Shown piece after piece: positions 42,375 to 51,497 of a DNA stretch of 64,000 nucleotides. The translations under genes were made by a program, and so were the position numbers. Where the stretch lies: assembly GCF_001696605.3 (NCBI RefSeq), contig NZ_CP031716.1, forward strand, positions 3,038,001 to 3,102,000, written 5' to 3'. How positions within the stretch are numbered: position 1 is the stretch's first letter; each line of letters begins with the position of its first letter. The notes under the pieces are model-generated. The model ran no database searches. It had not been told where the DNA came from and worked only from the letters and a program-made list of their open reading frames with translations. This stretch comes from Acinetobacter wuhouensis (lineage in GTDB: Bacteria > Pseudomonadota > Gammaproteobacteria > Pseudomonadales > Moraxellaceae).

Positions 42375-43648
42375 TGAATAAGTTTATCTATGCTTTTATT
42401 CTTCTTTGTATCACAACACTCAGTCATGCCCTGCCACCTGAGCTTTTACAGCGACTAAAAAATGAGAATATCGTTGATACAACGTCGACGTTGGATCAAA
42501 CTCAGATTGAAAAACTTAAACAAAATAATGAGGCTATTTTCAAACAAGAAAATATTGATCTGAAAATTTTGATGATTCCCTCTTTAGCGGGTGAGTCGAT
42601 TGAACACACTGCCTTAGAAGTCTTCAATACCATTAAAATTGGCAATGAAAAACAGGACAATGGTGTATTACTGCTCATCGCAAAAAATGACCGAAAAATG
42701 CGAATTGAAGTCGGTTATGGCTTAGAAGGCAAAATTACCGATATTCAATCTGGACGAATTATCCGCAATACACTCGCGCCGAATTTTAAAAATGATGATT
42801 ACTATACAGGCATTGCACTTGCACAAAATCAGCTAGGTCAAATACCAGACCTAGATATTTCACTTCCTCAAACTGTAGAAAATCTGCAACAAAATCAAAA
42901 TGAAGAATTAGAGACTCCATCTGAGAACAATTATGTCTATGTGAGCTCAAACAATGAAAATCCAGATACGATTTATTTAGACCAACCATCAAAACATTTC
43001 ATGAATTACTTCATCGTACTGCTGTGGAATGTCATGGTCAGTGCGATCATCGTGATTTATTTTGCACCGATTTACCAAACACTCAAACAACGCAATATCA
43101 AAATACAAGGCATGTCTTTGTTTATGATCATTTTTATGCCCATTCATCATTTATTTAGTTGGATCGTGACTGGCTTAAATTTCTTCTTACTTTTCGGTTT
43201 GTATGCACTTGTGCTTTGGCTAGTTGCTAAGTTCAACCAACACTGGGGTATTTATCAGCATTTCAAATCTCGCTCTTTTTCTAAAAAAGGAGCATTAAAA
43301 TACGCCAGTTTCTTTATCATGATTCCACTCGGATTATCTTTCTTTCTTCCCAATACATTTATTCCAGTGGCTTTATTTTTCTCTTTTTGTCCTTTCTTAC
43401 TATTTTTTCTATGGGCAATTATTGCCATAATCGCAAAACCTTATAAAGCGTATTATCCACCTGAATACCAAGAATGGTTTAAAGATGCCCCACCGAGCTC
43501 AAGCAATTCTTCATCATCTTCAAGCAGTTCATCCTCTAGCTCTAGTTCATCGAGCAGTAGCTCTTCGTCTAGTTCAAGCTCGTCTTCGAGTAGTAGTCGA
43601 AGCTCAGGTGGCGGTTCTGGTGGTGGCGGAGCATCAGGCGGTTGGTAA
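42374..43648 (+). CDS. TPM-domain membrane protein with long polyserine tail (fourth of four)
   Basis: This 424-residue paralogue has a signal peptide, TPM domain (QDNGVLLLIAKNDRKMRIEVGYGLEG, DIQSGRIIRNTLAPNFKNDDYYTG), an extra acidic insert of about 50 residues, four or five membrane helices, and the longest serine run (about 35, nearly uninterrupted) before SGGGSGGGGASGGW. The serines use mixed TCN and AGY codons, so the run is not a simple DNA microsatellite. It overlaps the previous stop by the same TAATG junction. Confidence 0.88.
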   Translation: MNKFIYAFILLCITTLSHALPPELLQRLKNENIVDTTSTLDQTQIEKLKQNNEAIFKQENIDLKILMIPSLAGESIEHTALEVFNTIKIGNEKQDNGVLLLIAKNDRKMRIEVGYGLEGKITDIQSGRIIRNTLAPNFKNDDYYTGIALAQNQLGQIPDLDISLPQTVENLQQNQNEELETPSENNYVYVSSNNENPDTIYLDQPSKHFMNYFIVLLWNVMVSAIIVIYFAPIYQTLKQRNIKIQGMSLFMIIFMPIHHLFSWIVTGLNFFLLFGLYALVLWLVAKFNQHWGIYQHFKSRSFSKKGALKYASFFIMIPLGLSFFLPNTFIPVALFFSFCPFLLFFLWAIIAIIAKPYKAYYPPEYQEWFKDAPPSSSNSSSSSSSSSSSSSSSSSSSSSSSSSSSSSSRSSGGGSGGGGASGGW

Positions 43649-43665
43649 ATAAACAGGGTTCAATA

Positions 43666-43687
43666 GGTTTTGATGCAACTCAAAACC
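43666..43687. terminator. Hairpin at the end of the TPM cluster
   Basis: GGTTTTG (43666-43672) and CAAAACC (43681-43687) pair perfectly between the last TPM gene and the convergent small gene, covering the latter's stop codon. Confidence 0.55.
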
Positions 43688-43925
43688 CATGAAAAAGTTT
43701 ATTCATATCCTTACAGACATAATCTTTAAAATGGTAAGCACGCGCATGTTTGGCATCAAACTTTGCCGTTAAATCGCCCTTTTGAAAAACATAAACCCGA
43801 TCGTCTTTACTCACCAAAAATTCTGCACCTAGTTTCATCAATAAAGCATCGATTTTATCTTGATCTGCAATACTGTCATCGGCTACAACTTTGTCATAAT
43901 TACGTTTAATGCTTTTGATAAACAT
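43680..43925 (-). CDS. Small hypothetical protein (81 aa)
   Basis: This 81-residue soluble protein (MFIKSIKRNYDKVVADDSIA ... VFQKGDLTAKFDAKHARAYHFKDYVCKDMNK) has balanced charge and no signal peptide. I do not recognise a family. The frame is the only plausible one in this stretch and converges on the TPM cluster. The interval 43926-44183 upstream holds nothing evident. Confidence 0.55.
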   Translation of the reverse strand: MFIKSIKRNYDKVVADDSIADQDKIDALLMKLGAEFLVSKDDRVYVFQKGDLTAKFDAKHARAYHFKDYVCKDMNKLFHGF

Positions 43926-44183
43926 GTGATTGCTCGTACTGTGGGTTGAATAAATTAGAGGGTGCGATTTAAGCAGAAATACAGAGAAAAACCTATATTT
44001 TGCATGCTTATTTTATGATTTTCATCCGCTAAAACGATGACAAGTACCAAATCAAAGGATGATCACTTAACTTGATTGAATTTTCAAATACTTAACAATT
44101 ACATAAGCACATCATTTTTAAATTGGTATTTAGCTCAATTCAGTTTATAAACGATACAACAATCCTAAAAATAAACTTAGATT

Positions 44184-45002
44184 ATGATTTACAACGTGCA
44201 TCACTTACATTGCGGAACCATGTGTCCTGTTTGCGCCCCACTTTATGGGCAAAAAGGCTTTTATGGGAAAATGGTCTGTCATTGCTTATTGATCGAAACA
44301 GATAAAGGGCTGGTTTTGGTCGATACGGGTTTTGGTATGCAAGATTATTTGCATCCTCAAGCACGTTTAGGCAAACTTTTTTCAAAAGTGAGCGCCATTC
44401 AATCTGACTTTAATCTCACGGCAATTTCACAAATCCAAAAACTTGGCTTTAAACCATCCGATGTTAAACATATTTTGGTCAGCCATTTAGATCTTGATCA
44501 TGCAGGTGGAATTTCAGATTTTCCGCAAGCCACTATTCACATTTTATCCAGTGAATATAATGCCGCGCAAAAAATATCGGTCATGAACAAATTACGTTAT
44601 CGACCACAACAATTTAAAAATCACCGCTATTGGAATTTTCTAGAACCTCGAAATGGTGAAGCTTGGTTTAACTTTCACAAGGTACAGGGTTTTAATATTT
44701 TCAATGATGAAATTTTACTGATTCCACTGTTAGGACACACCGCAGGACATTGTGGTATTGCCATTAAACAACAAACGGGATGGTTATTTTTCTGTGGCGA
44801 TGCATATTACAGTCACTTAGAACTTGACCGTAAGAATAAGTTACCGCTTTTAGATAAACTTGAATTTGCCTTTGCTGAAAATAATTCTCTACGCTTAAAG
44901 ACATTGTCTGAAATTCAAAACCTTGCACAAACAGAACCTCAAATCGACATCATCTGTGCTCATGATCCTACCGACTTAGAACGATATATTCAAAATGCTT
45001 AA
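44184..45002 (+). CDS. Metallo-beta-lactamase-fold hydrolase
   Basis: This 272-residue protein has the MBL signature HLDLDHAGG (residues about 103-111) for two metals, then GHTAGHCGI and FFCGDAYYSH, with a C-terminal CAHDP. It resembles N-acyl-homoserine lactonase-type and related MBL hydrolases. The N-terminus has HLHCGTMCPVCAPLYG with three cysteines. The substrate is unknown. Its stop overlaps the next gene by eight bases, so the two are coupled. Confidence 0.86.
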   Translation: MIYNVHHLHCGTMCPVCAPLYGQKGFYGKMVCHCLLIETDKGLVLVDTGFGMQDYLHPQARLGKLFSKVSAIQSDFNLTAISQIQKLGFKPSDVKHILVSHLDLDHAGGISDFPQATIHILSSEYNAAQKISVMNKLRYRPQQFKNHRYWNFLEPRNGEAWFNFHKVQGFNIFNDEILLIPLLGHTAGHCGIAIKQQTGWLFFCGDAYYSHLELDRKNKLPLLDKLEFAFAENNSLRLKTLSEIQNLAQTEPQIDIICAHDPTDLERYIQNA

Positions 45003-45579
45003 ATCTTCATTATTACGCTACACCATCATATTATCAGCCAGTGTACAACTCACAGCATGTATCACGACCTCTGCACTTCCTGACCATGAACGTCCACAAC
45101 AATGGGGCACACTGGTTAATCAGCAACATAATTTTTATCGCATCAGTGACACCGTATTTCGGAGTGAACAACCCAATGCTGAGATTATTCCTGAGCTGAG
45201 AAAGCATGATATTGATGTGGTGATTAATTTAAGAAGTCGCGATAAAGATAAAACCGTTCTTTCACAGCAAAATTTTCAATTGGTACATGTCCCCATTCAT
45301 ACTTGGGCACTGGATCGTAATGATCTGCTGTCGGTGATGAAAACCATCAAAACTGCGAAAAGTAAAAACCAGAAAGTCTTAATTCATTGCTATCACGGTT
45401 CTGATCGTACAGGTGCAAGTGTGGCGATGTATCGGATTATTTTCGAAAATTGGTCGACGCAGGATGCTCTGAATGAAATGAAACACGGCGGCTATGGTTT
45501 TCATCCAATCTGGGTCAATATTGAAAAACAATTTAGCCCTGAAAATATTCAATGGATTCGCCAACAACTCGCAATCTAA
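44995..45579 (+). CDS. Dual-specificity/tyrosine phosphatase-like lipoprotein
   Basis: This 194-residue protein has a signal sequence with a lipobox (VQLTAC, cysteine near residue 22) and the cysteine-phosphatase loop HCYHGSDRTG (CX5R) near residue 130. The general-acid region is probably HTWALDRND. A secreted, lipid-anchored phosphatase of this type could act on phosphorylated sugars, lipids or proteins in the periplasm. It is translationally coupled to the MBL-fold gene. Confidence 0.85.
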   Translation: MLKSSLLRYTIILSASVQLTACITTSALPDHERPQQWGTLVNQQHNFYRISDTVFRSEQPNAEIIPELRKHDIDVVINLRSRDKDKTVLSQQNFQLVHVPIHTWALDRNDLLSVMKTIKTAKSKNQKVLIHCYHGSDRTGASVAMYRIIFENWSTQDALNEMKHGGYGFHPIWVNIEKQFSPENIQWIRQQLAI

Positions 45580-45592
45580 GGCTCAAATACAA

Positions 45593-45621
45593 AAAAGCCT
45601 CTTTCAGAAAAAGAGGCTTTT
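45593..45621. terminator. Bidirectional terminator between convergent genes
   Basis: AAAAGCCTCTTT (45593-45604) and AAAGAGGCTTTT (45610-45621) form a 12-bp stem between the phosphatase gene and the SPOR gene. Confidence 0.9.
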
Positions 45622-45639
45622 GGGGTCACTCAATGAGAA

Positions 45640-46617
45640 TTAACGGCGATCTAAAGGTGTCCATTCATTCACCCAAGCCGATTTCATACCTAAACTCGCA
45701 TCAGAATTAATTTTCTTACGCATTGCATCAGCGGCTTCACGATCTTTCGATGGACCGACCATGATACGAATCCCCTTCGATGTTGGGCTCTTGGTCACCT
45801 TATAGCCTTTGGCACGTAATTTTGCAGCAACAGCATCAGCATTGGCTTCATTGGCAGCCAGTGCCACCTGAACCATCCATTGCTTATCGCCATTTTCCAA
45901 TAAATCACGTGCTTTATCCGCTTCAGCCTTTTTCTTCTCGGCTTCTTGAGCTTTACGTTTTTTCTCAGCGGCTTCATCAGCAGCTTTTTTATCTGCTGCT
46001 TTCTTTTCAGCAGCTTTCTTCTCTGCCTCAGTTTTACGCTGTTCTTCAGCTTTACGTTTCTTTTCTTCTGCTGCTTTTTTCTCTGCATCTGCGGTAGCTT
46101 GACGCTTCTGCTCAGCTAACTTTTTTTCAGCATCAGCTTTTTGTTTGGCTTGTGCATTTTGCTGTTCAAGTTTTTTCTGTTCTGCTGCTTTTTGTTGCGC
46201 TTTGGTTTTTTCATCCTGAACGAGTTCAGGTGGAATGTCTGTACCTTCTTGAGCAGCAGCACCACGTCTTGCATTGGCAGCCGCATATTCTTCGGCAGCT
46301 TTACGTGCTGCTTCCGCTTCCGCCTGTTGCTGCATACGTAAGAATTCGGCAGCTTTGGCTTCTTGTTCAGCCACAGCTTTTTCACGGGCACGTTTTTGCT
46401 CTTCAAGCAAACGTTTTTCCGTTGCGACATCTACTGTTAATGGTTGTAACTGTACGGGTGCACCCGCAGGTTCAACCTTTTTCGGCTGTACTTGCCCAGC
46501 CTGTGGTGCCGTTTGATTTTGGTGAATTTCTTCTTTGCCTTTGAGAAGCAATGCTGCCAATAAAACGCCACCACTCAATAAAACAACACCGCCCATCCAG
46601 CGTTGTTTGTTATTCAT
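45640..46617 (-). CDS. SPOR-domain protein (DedD-like)
   Basis: This 325-residue protein has one N-terminal membrane helix (GGVVLLSGGVLLAALLL), a long Ala/Lys/Glu-rich coiled segment (residues about 90-245), and a C-terminal SPOR domain (QWMVQVALAANEANADAVAAKLRAKGY...KGIRIMVGP). SPOR domains bind denuded peptidoglycan at the septum. The position after folC matches dedD in other gammaproteobacteria. The ATG at 46617 overlaps the folC stop (ATGA); an ATG two codons earlier is also possible. Confidence 0.88.
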   Translation of the reverse strand: MNNKQRWMGGVVLLSGGVLLAALLLKGKEEIHQNQTAPQAGQVQPKKVEPAGAPVQLQPLTVDVATEKRLLEEQKRAREKAVAEQEAKAAEFLRMQQQAEAEAARKAAEEYAAANARRGAAAQEGTDIPPELVQDEKTKAQQKAAEQKKLEQQNAQAKQKADAEKKLAEQKRQATADAEKKAAEEKKRKAEEQRKTEAEKKAAEKKAADKKAADEAAEKKRKAQEAEKKKAEADKARDLLENGDKQWMVQVALAANEANADAVAAKLRAKGYKVTKSPTSKGIRIMVGPSKDREAADAMRKKINSDASLGMKSAWVNEWTPLDRR

Positions 46618-47924
46618 TGACATTCTTCTAAATACTCCCAGACCGCTTCTAAGGTATGAAACGAACCACACACCAAAATCAGCTGATTATTATTGGTTTC
46701 TGCAAGCGCTGATTTAAATGCTGCTTGTACACTATTAAATTGTTCAACTGTCTCACCCTGCAAAGCAGCTTGCAATTGCTCCATTGATGCTGCACGAGGC
46801 ACAGTGAGTGGTGCAATTTTCCACTTTAATACAGTATTTTTCAATAACTTGACCACAGAATCTATATCCTTGTCAGACAGCATTGAAAAAACAGTGATAA
46901 CTTCTGTGTACTGTTTATTGTATTCTAAGAATTTTCGCAATTGCTTTAACAAAAAATCAACACCATGCGGATTGTGTCCCGCATCAAAAATAACAGTTTT
47001 TTCTTGTGTTTTTTTGAATTTATCTTGAATTGTTCGTATTTCAAAACGCCCTTGTAACTGCGCATTTTGAATTCCTTGAGCAATGGATTGCTGTGAAACT
47101 TTTAACCCACTCACTAAAATTGCAGCCACAGCAGTCGAAATATTTTCAATTGCCAAACGACCCAATGGTAATTTTAAAGTTACACCAGAACCCGCAAAGT
47201 CCCACGTTTGACCATCACTTGAATCTTTGTAGAAATAATCACGATTTACGGCATATAGTTTTGCACTACATTCATTCGCTTTATTTTGAATGGCTTGTGG
47301 AAGTTCCTGAACACCGCCAAAAACTACAGGAATATTGGGGCGAATAATCCCTGCTTTTTCAAAAGCAATTTTTTCAATGGTATCACCGAGCCAATCGGTA
47401 TGATCTAAGCCAATGTTGGTAATGACTGCGACATCTGGATCAATCACATTGACCACATCTAGACGACCGCCTAAACCAACTTCAAGTACCCAAACATCAC
47501 ATTGTTTTTGTTTAAAAATGACAAATGCAGCCAGTGTCGTGGCTTCAAAAAAAGATAGGGATAAATCACAGATACGACGTGCTTGATCGACTTGAACAAA
47601 GGCATCCATTAAGGTTTGATCATCAACCTCTTGCCCTGCCAGTTTGACACGTTCATTAAAACGATAAATATGCGGTGACTGATATAAGCCAACATTAAAC
47701 CCTTGCGCATTGAGGATCGCAGCAAGCGTTGTTGTCGTTGAGCCTTTACCATTGGTTCCAGCAACCGTTAAAACCTTTGCATTGGGCTTCATGACACCCA
47801 ATTGTTCAGCCACAGGAATGACGCGCTCTAAGCCTAAATCAATCCCTGTAACGTGAACATGGCTCCAATAATCGAGCCATGTTTGTAAATCATCAGTATT
47901 TAATGGTGCTGTTTGGTTGTTCAA
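46614..47924 (-). CDS. folC: Bifunctional folylpolyglutamate/dihydrofolate synthase FolC
   Basis: This 436-residue Mur-ligase-type enzyme shows the ATP loop VAGTNGKGSTTTTL, YQSPHIYRFNERVKLAG, LEVGLGGRLDVVNVIDPD, GLDHTDWLGDT and the C-terminal FDAGHNPHG. It makes dihydrofolate and adds glutamates to folates. It overlaps accD upstream and the SPOR gene downstream by four bases each, indicating a tightly coupled operon. Confidence 0.95.
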   Translation of the reverse strand: MNNQTAPLNTDDLQTWLDYWSHVHVTGIDLGLERVIPVAEQLGVMKPNAKVLTVAGTNGKGSTTTTLAAILNAQGFNVGLYQSPHIYRFNERVKLAGQEVDDQTLMDAFVQVDQARRICDLSLSFFEATTLAAFVIFKQKQCDVWVLEVGLGGRLDVVNVIDPDVAVITNIGLDHTDWLGDTIEKIAFEKAGIIRPNIPVVFGGVQELPQAIQNKANECSAKLYAVNRDYFYKDSSDGQTWDFAGSGVTLKLPLGRLAIENISTAVAAILVSGLKVSQQSIAQGIQNAQLQGRFEIRTIQDKFKKTQEKTVIFDAGHNPHGVDFLLKQLRKFLEYNKQYTEVITVFSMLSDKDIDSVVKLLKNTVLKWKIAPLTVPRAASMEQLQAALQGETVEQFNSVQAAFKSALAETNNNQLILVCGSFHTLEAVWEYLEECQ

Positions 47925-48817
47925 GGCAAATTCATCAGTTTCGCTACAATACGATATACAGTATCACGTAATGCATGACGATGGACAATTTGATCGACTA
48001 CACCATGATCAAGCAAGAATTCTGCACGTTGGAACGGTTCTTCCAGTTTTTCACGTACAGTTTGTTCGATCACGCGCTTACCTGCGAAACCGATCATTGC
48101 TTTAGGTTCTGCAATATGTACATCACCGAGCATTGCCAATGATGCGGTTACACCACCGTACACAGGATGAGTTAACACCACGATATAAGGTAAATGTGCA
48201 TCTTTCATTTTTTGAATCGCGGCAGAAGTACGTGCCATTTGCATCAAAGACAACATGCCTTCTTGCATACGTGCACCGCCAGAAGCAGCAAAACAAATTA
48301 AAGGTTGCTTGTCTTTAATGGCTTTTTCCGCAGCTTGGACAAAACGGTCACCAACTACAGTACCCATAGAACCGCCCATGAAGTCAAATTCAAAGGCACA
48401 TGCAACCATAGAAATATTTTTAACCTGTCCTTGCATCACGACAAGTGCTTCAGTTTCACCTGTTTTTTCCTGCGCTTCTTTCATACGCTCTGGATAAGGT
48501 CGGCTGTCGACAAACTTTAATGGATCTTTAGCTAAAAACTGTTGACCCAATTCAGAACTAACATTGTCAAAGAACCAATTTAAACGATCACGTGCTTTCA
48601 TTTTCAAATGTTCATCACATGATGGACAAACATAGGCATTGAAAGACATCGCAGTACGCGTCACGAGTGCATGACATTCAGGGCACTCAATGGTCGGTTC
48701 AGTAAACGTCGCTTTAAGTGTCTGTTGTTGGTCAGGCATATGAATGCCTGGAACTGTGCGATCTGTCCACGGCGTGGTTGCGCTGAGGATTTTCCCTGAT
48801 TTCACTTCTTGATTCAT
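47921..48817 (-). CDS. accD: Acetyl-CoA carboxylase carboxyltransferase subunit beta
   Basis: This 298-residue AccD has the N-terminal zinc ribbon with four cysteines (CPECHALVTRTAMSFNAYVC, then CDEH). The carboxyltransferase core follows, with EFDFMGGSMGTVVGDRF, ASGGARMQEGMLSLMQMA, HPVYGGVTASLAMLGD and GFAGKRVIEQTV. It commits acetyl-CoA to fatty-acid synthesis with AccA. It overlaps trpA and folC by four bases. Confidence 0.96.
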   Translation of the reverse strand: MNQEVKSGKILSATTPWTDRTVPGIHMPDQQQTLKATFTEPTIECPECHALVTRTAMSFNAYVCPSCDEHLKMKARDRLNWFFDNVSSELGQQFLAKDPLKFVDSRPYPERMKEAQEKTGETEALVVMQGQVKNISMVACAFEFDFMGGSMGTVVGDRFVQAAEKAIKDKQPLICFAASGGARMQEGMLSLMQMARTSAAIQKMKDAHLPYIVVLTHPVYGGVTASLAMLGDVHIAEPKAMIGFAGKRVIEQTVREKLEEPFQRAEFLLDHGVVDQIVHRHALRDTVYRIVAKLMNLP

Positions 48818-49617
48818 ACTAACTCATCGAGCGCTGCTCGAAGCTCCTTGACTTTATTCACCGCGGCTTCAGCGGCTTGTTCTGGTGCAAGATTTGCAAA
48901 TGGTTTGACAAAAGCACTACCGACAATCACAGCATCGGCAACTTGACCCACTGCTTTTGCAGAAGCCGCATCACTGATTCCAAAACCAACACCGACAGGA
49001 ATATCTGTCACTTGTTTGATTTTTTCAATACGTGCTGCCACTTCAGTGGTATCCAATGTTGCTGCACCGGTTACACCTTTTAATGACACATAGTAAATAA
49101 AACCACTGGCTTGATTCACCACATGTTGAATACGCTCATCAGTCGATGTTGGTGCAAGCAAGAAAATTTGATTCATATCGTACTTTTGTAAGACTGCATC
49201 TAAATCTTTTGCTTCTTCTGGTGGTAAATCCACAAGAAGTACACCATCCACACCACAGTCATTCGCATAAGCCACAAACTTTTCATAACCAATCACTTCA
49301 ACAGGATTTAAATAGCCCATTAAAACAACAGGTGTTGTGGTATCTTTTTGACGAAATTCTTTGACCATATTCAAAGCATCAAGTGTATTGGTACCTGCTG
49401 CGAGCGCACGCTCTGCTGCAAGTGCAATCACTGGACCATCTGCCATTGGATCGGAAAATGGTAATCCAAGTTCTACAACGTCAACGCCCGCTTCAACCAT
49501 TTGATGTAACAACGGTACAGTTACATGTGGTTGAGGATCACCCGCCATAACATAAGAAACCAAAGCCTTACGCTGTTGAGATTTAAGCTGTGCAAAACGA
49601 GTGGCTAAACGTGACAT
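48814..49617 (-). CDS. trpA: Tryptophan synthase alpha subunit
   Basis: This 267-residue TIM-barrel enzyme cleaves indole-3-glycerol phosphate. Catalytic residues are visible in VELGLPFSDPMADGP (Glu and Asp), with YYVSLKGVTGA and GVGFGISDA further on. The ATG at 49617 gives MSRLATRFAQLK; the frame extends four codons further but without a better start. trpA leads the trpA-accD-folC-SPOR operon. No trpB is present downstream; it may lie elsewhere. Confidence 0.95.
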   Translation of the reverse strand: MSRLATRFAQLKSQQRKALVSYVMAGDPQPHVTVPLLHQMVEAGVDVVELGLPFSDPMADGPVIALAAERALAAGTNTLDALNMVKEFRQKDTTTPVVLMGYLNPVEVIGYEKFVAYANDCGVDGVLLVDLPPEEAKDLDAVLQKYDMNQIFLLAPTSTDERIQHVVNQASGFIYYVSLKGVTGAATLDTTEVAARIEKIKQVTDIPVGVGFGISDAASAKAVGQVADAVIVGSAFVKPFANLAPEQAAEAAVNKVKELRAALDELV

Positions 49618-50468
49618 AGGGTTGTACATTCCTTGAATTGTTTAAACTTGAGGAGTTTTAGATGAATAAATTGTTTGGAAGACTTTAGAATACATTGACT
49701 TATTCTTTTCATCATCCAAATGTATAAATACAAAACATCGCCCAGCATTGTAACGCTATTTTTTACCCAAAGGATAGAGTCACATGAACGCCGAAACGTA
49801 TCTGTTTTATATCACAACTCTGCATCAAAAATCATAAAACAACCCACGGGTACATTTAGCGCTATTTTCAAAAACAGAACAATGATCAAAGCTACCTATT
49901 TTCAAGCATTAAACAAAGTGAGTTATTTTAAATAAAATAAATATAAATCATGTATATACAATAAAATCATTCGATTAAAATATGATGCTTATTTTTCTAA
50001 AAATTGCAAAAGCTATTTATTCTCATTGCCATCGAAGGATTTATTTCAGGCAAAATAGAAAATTAAGCAACTGATGTTACGCAGAAAGTATATTTTAGGA
50101 CACGCCTACTTTTAAGGTTTGAGTGGCTCATTATCGTCGATGAATATCACTAAACAATTGGTGATTGTGATTTCAAATTAGTAGTGCTATCGCGTTAGGC
50201 GACAGGGATGTCGCCGTTGGACATGAGGAATATATTCCGAGGACAGGAGATCTTGCGAAGCTTTGCTTTTCATATCCAACAAGGGATTTTGATTACCTTA
50301 CGGAATATATTCCTCATCCTTCAAAGTGACAAACGCCTACTCAAAGCAATTCAAACTTTGCAAGGCAGATGGGGCTGTGCTAGATTAAGAATATTATTAT
50401 AAAAATTTTGAGCACTCTCAGTTTTAGACGTAGTTTAAATGCGTAATATCAATTTTTAATAAACCTAT
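49618..50468. other. 850-bp interval without a convincing gene
   Basis: Short frames exist (for example 49720-49935 and 50208-50402 on the plus strand) but none has a good start or recognisable protein. The first ~450 bp are AT-rich. The section 50100-50341 is less AT-rich and contains the hairpin-rich, MITE-like element described separately. Confidence 0.6.
50102..50341. repeat. Hairpin-rich MITE- or REP-like element
   Basis: A 9-bp direct repeat ACGCCTACT occurs at 50102-50110 and 50333-50341. Between them are GGCGACA/TGTCGCC (50198-50215, loop GGGA), a 15-bp inverted repeat GAGGAATATATTCCG (50225-50239) with CGGAATATATTCCTC (50301-50315), and GTTGGACATG (50216-50225) with CATATCCAAC (50271-50280, one mismatch). 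No protein is encoded. The layout suggests a non-autonomous repeat, but I cannot check copy number in the genome. Confidence 0.45.
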
Positions 50469-51497
50469 TTATTTCAACTGCTGTTTTTTCTGCAACAAAG
50501 TCTGCCCACTAAACGCTTTATACGCTCTCGCCAAAGCAGACTGATCCGAATACCCCAACCGCATCGCAATATCAGTCAATTGCACATGACTTTCCAATAA
50601 CTGCTCACAACGCTTCATCCTTTCAACTTCAACAATCTTTTTAAATGAGCTGTCTAATTCACTTAATTGACGCTGTAAAGTACGGGTTGAAATATGTAAT
50701 TCCTGTGCAATATCTTCAATTTTCGGCGCCTGTTCTTTGAGTTTTAAATATTCAGCCACAATCAAATGTAACTTATCGACCAATGTTTCATACTTTTGCT
50801 TAGATGCAATCGCTTCCTCAGCTTGTCTCACCAGAAGTTGCATCAAAGACGGATCCGCTTGCTGGATTTTAAGATTTAAGCCCTCTAAACCCAAAACAAA
50901 ACGATACTCAGGCTGATTAAACAACACCTCACAATTGTAAAACTTTTGATAATGGTAAATCGCCTTTTGCGGTGGATGCGCAAAATGCACACTCAACAAT
51001 GGAAATTGATCTGCGGGAACAATTTTACGTGCCAAATGCATCATCAACGCATTGGTAAACTCATTGATTAAAATATAGCGTTCATGATGAAAAGGCCAAA
51101 TCAAGTGAACATCTGTCCCTTGTTGCACCATTTGCATCGGAATAATTTCATCCCCATCGATCACTAAACGGCTAAATCGCAACACATTTTGCAGTGCTTC
51201 AGCAACAGTCGTACTCCGCGAAGCCATATAGCCCAACACACCAAAATGCTGAGGGCGTACATATTCCGCAATTTCAAAAACCAATTGTGGACAATCCAAA
51301 GCCTGTTTGGTCTTTTCCATCAGCTGATGGAAGAATAAATAAGAAGATTGGGTATCTATAGGCAGGGATAAAATTTCAAGTAAGCGTGTTTTTTCATCAA
51401 CATTGAGAAAATCAAGTGTCACGATTTCCATTCCTCGTTCAGACACAAACATCTGCCAAAGATGAAAATAACCATTCGGAATCTGTAAATCTTGCAT
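50469..51497 (-). CDS. AraC-family transcriptional regulator
   Basis: This 342-residue protein has an N-terminal ligand domain of the Arabinose_bd (OruR/ArgR-type) kind (FGVLGYMASRSTTVAEALQNVLRFSRLV). Two helix-turn-helix motifs lie at the C-terminus (IAQELHISTRTLQRQLSELDSSF, and LTDIAMRLGYSDQSALARAYKAFSG). It is divergent from two metal-dependent hydrolase genes and is a candidate regulator of them. Confidence 0.9.
   Translation of the reverse strand: MQDLQIPNGYFHLWQMFVSERGMEIVTLDFLNVDEKTRLLEILSLPIDTQSSYLFFHQLMEKTKQALDCPQLVFEIAEYVRPQHFGVLGYMASRSTTVAEALQNVLRFSRLVIDGDEIIPMQMVQQGTDVHLIWPFHHERYILINEFTNALMMHLARKIVPADQFPLLSVHFAHPPQKAIYHYQKFYNCEVLFNQPEYRFVLGLEGLNLKIQQADPSLMQLLVRQAEEAIASKQKYETLVDKLHLIVAEYLKLKEQAPKIEDIAQELHISTRTLQRQLSELDSSFKKIVEVERMKRCEQLLESHVQLTDIAMRLGYSDQSALARAYKAFSGQTLLQKKQQLK

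Noticed and set aside
43494..43645. Serine run as a DNA microsatellite
   Set aside because: Codons are mixed (TCN and AGY), so there is no simple DNA repeat unit.
45780..46544. Long plus-strand frames opposite the SPOR gene
   Set aside because: They arise from the biased Ala/Lys/Glu codons of the coiled segment read in antisense.
49720..50402. Open frames at 49720-49935 and 50208-50402
   Set aside because: They lack a convincing ribosome-binding site and recognisable protein features; the second lies inside the hairpin-rich repeat.
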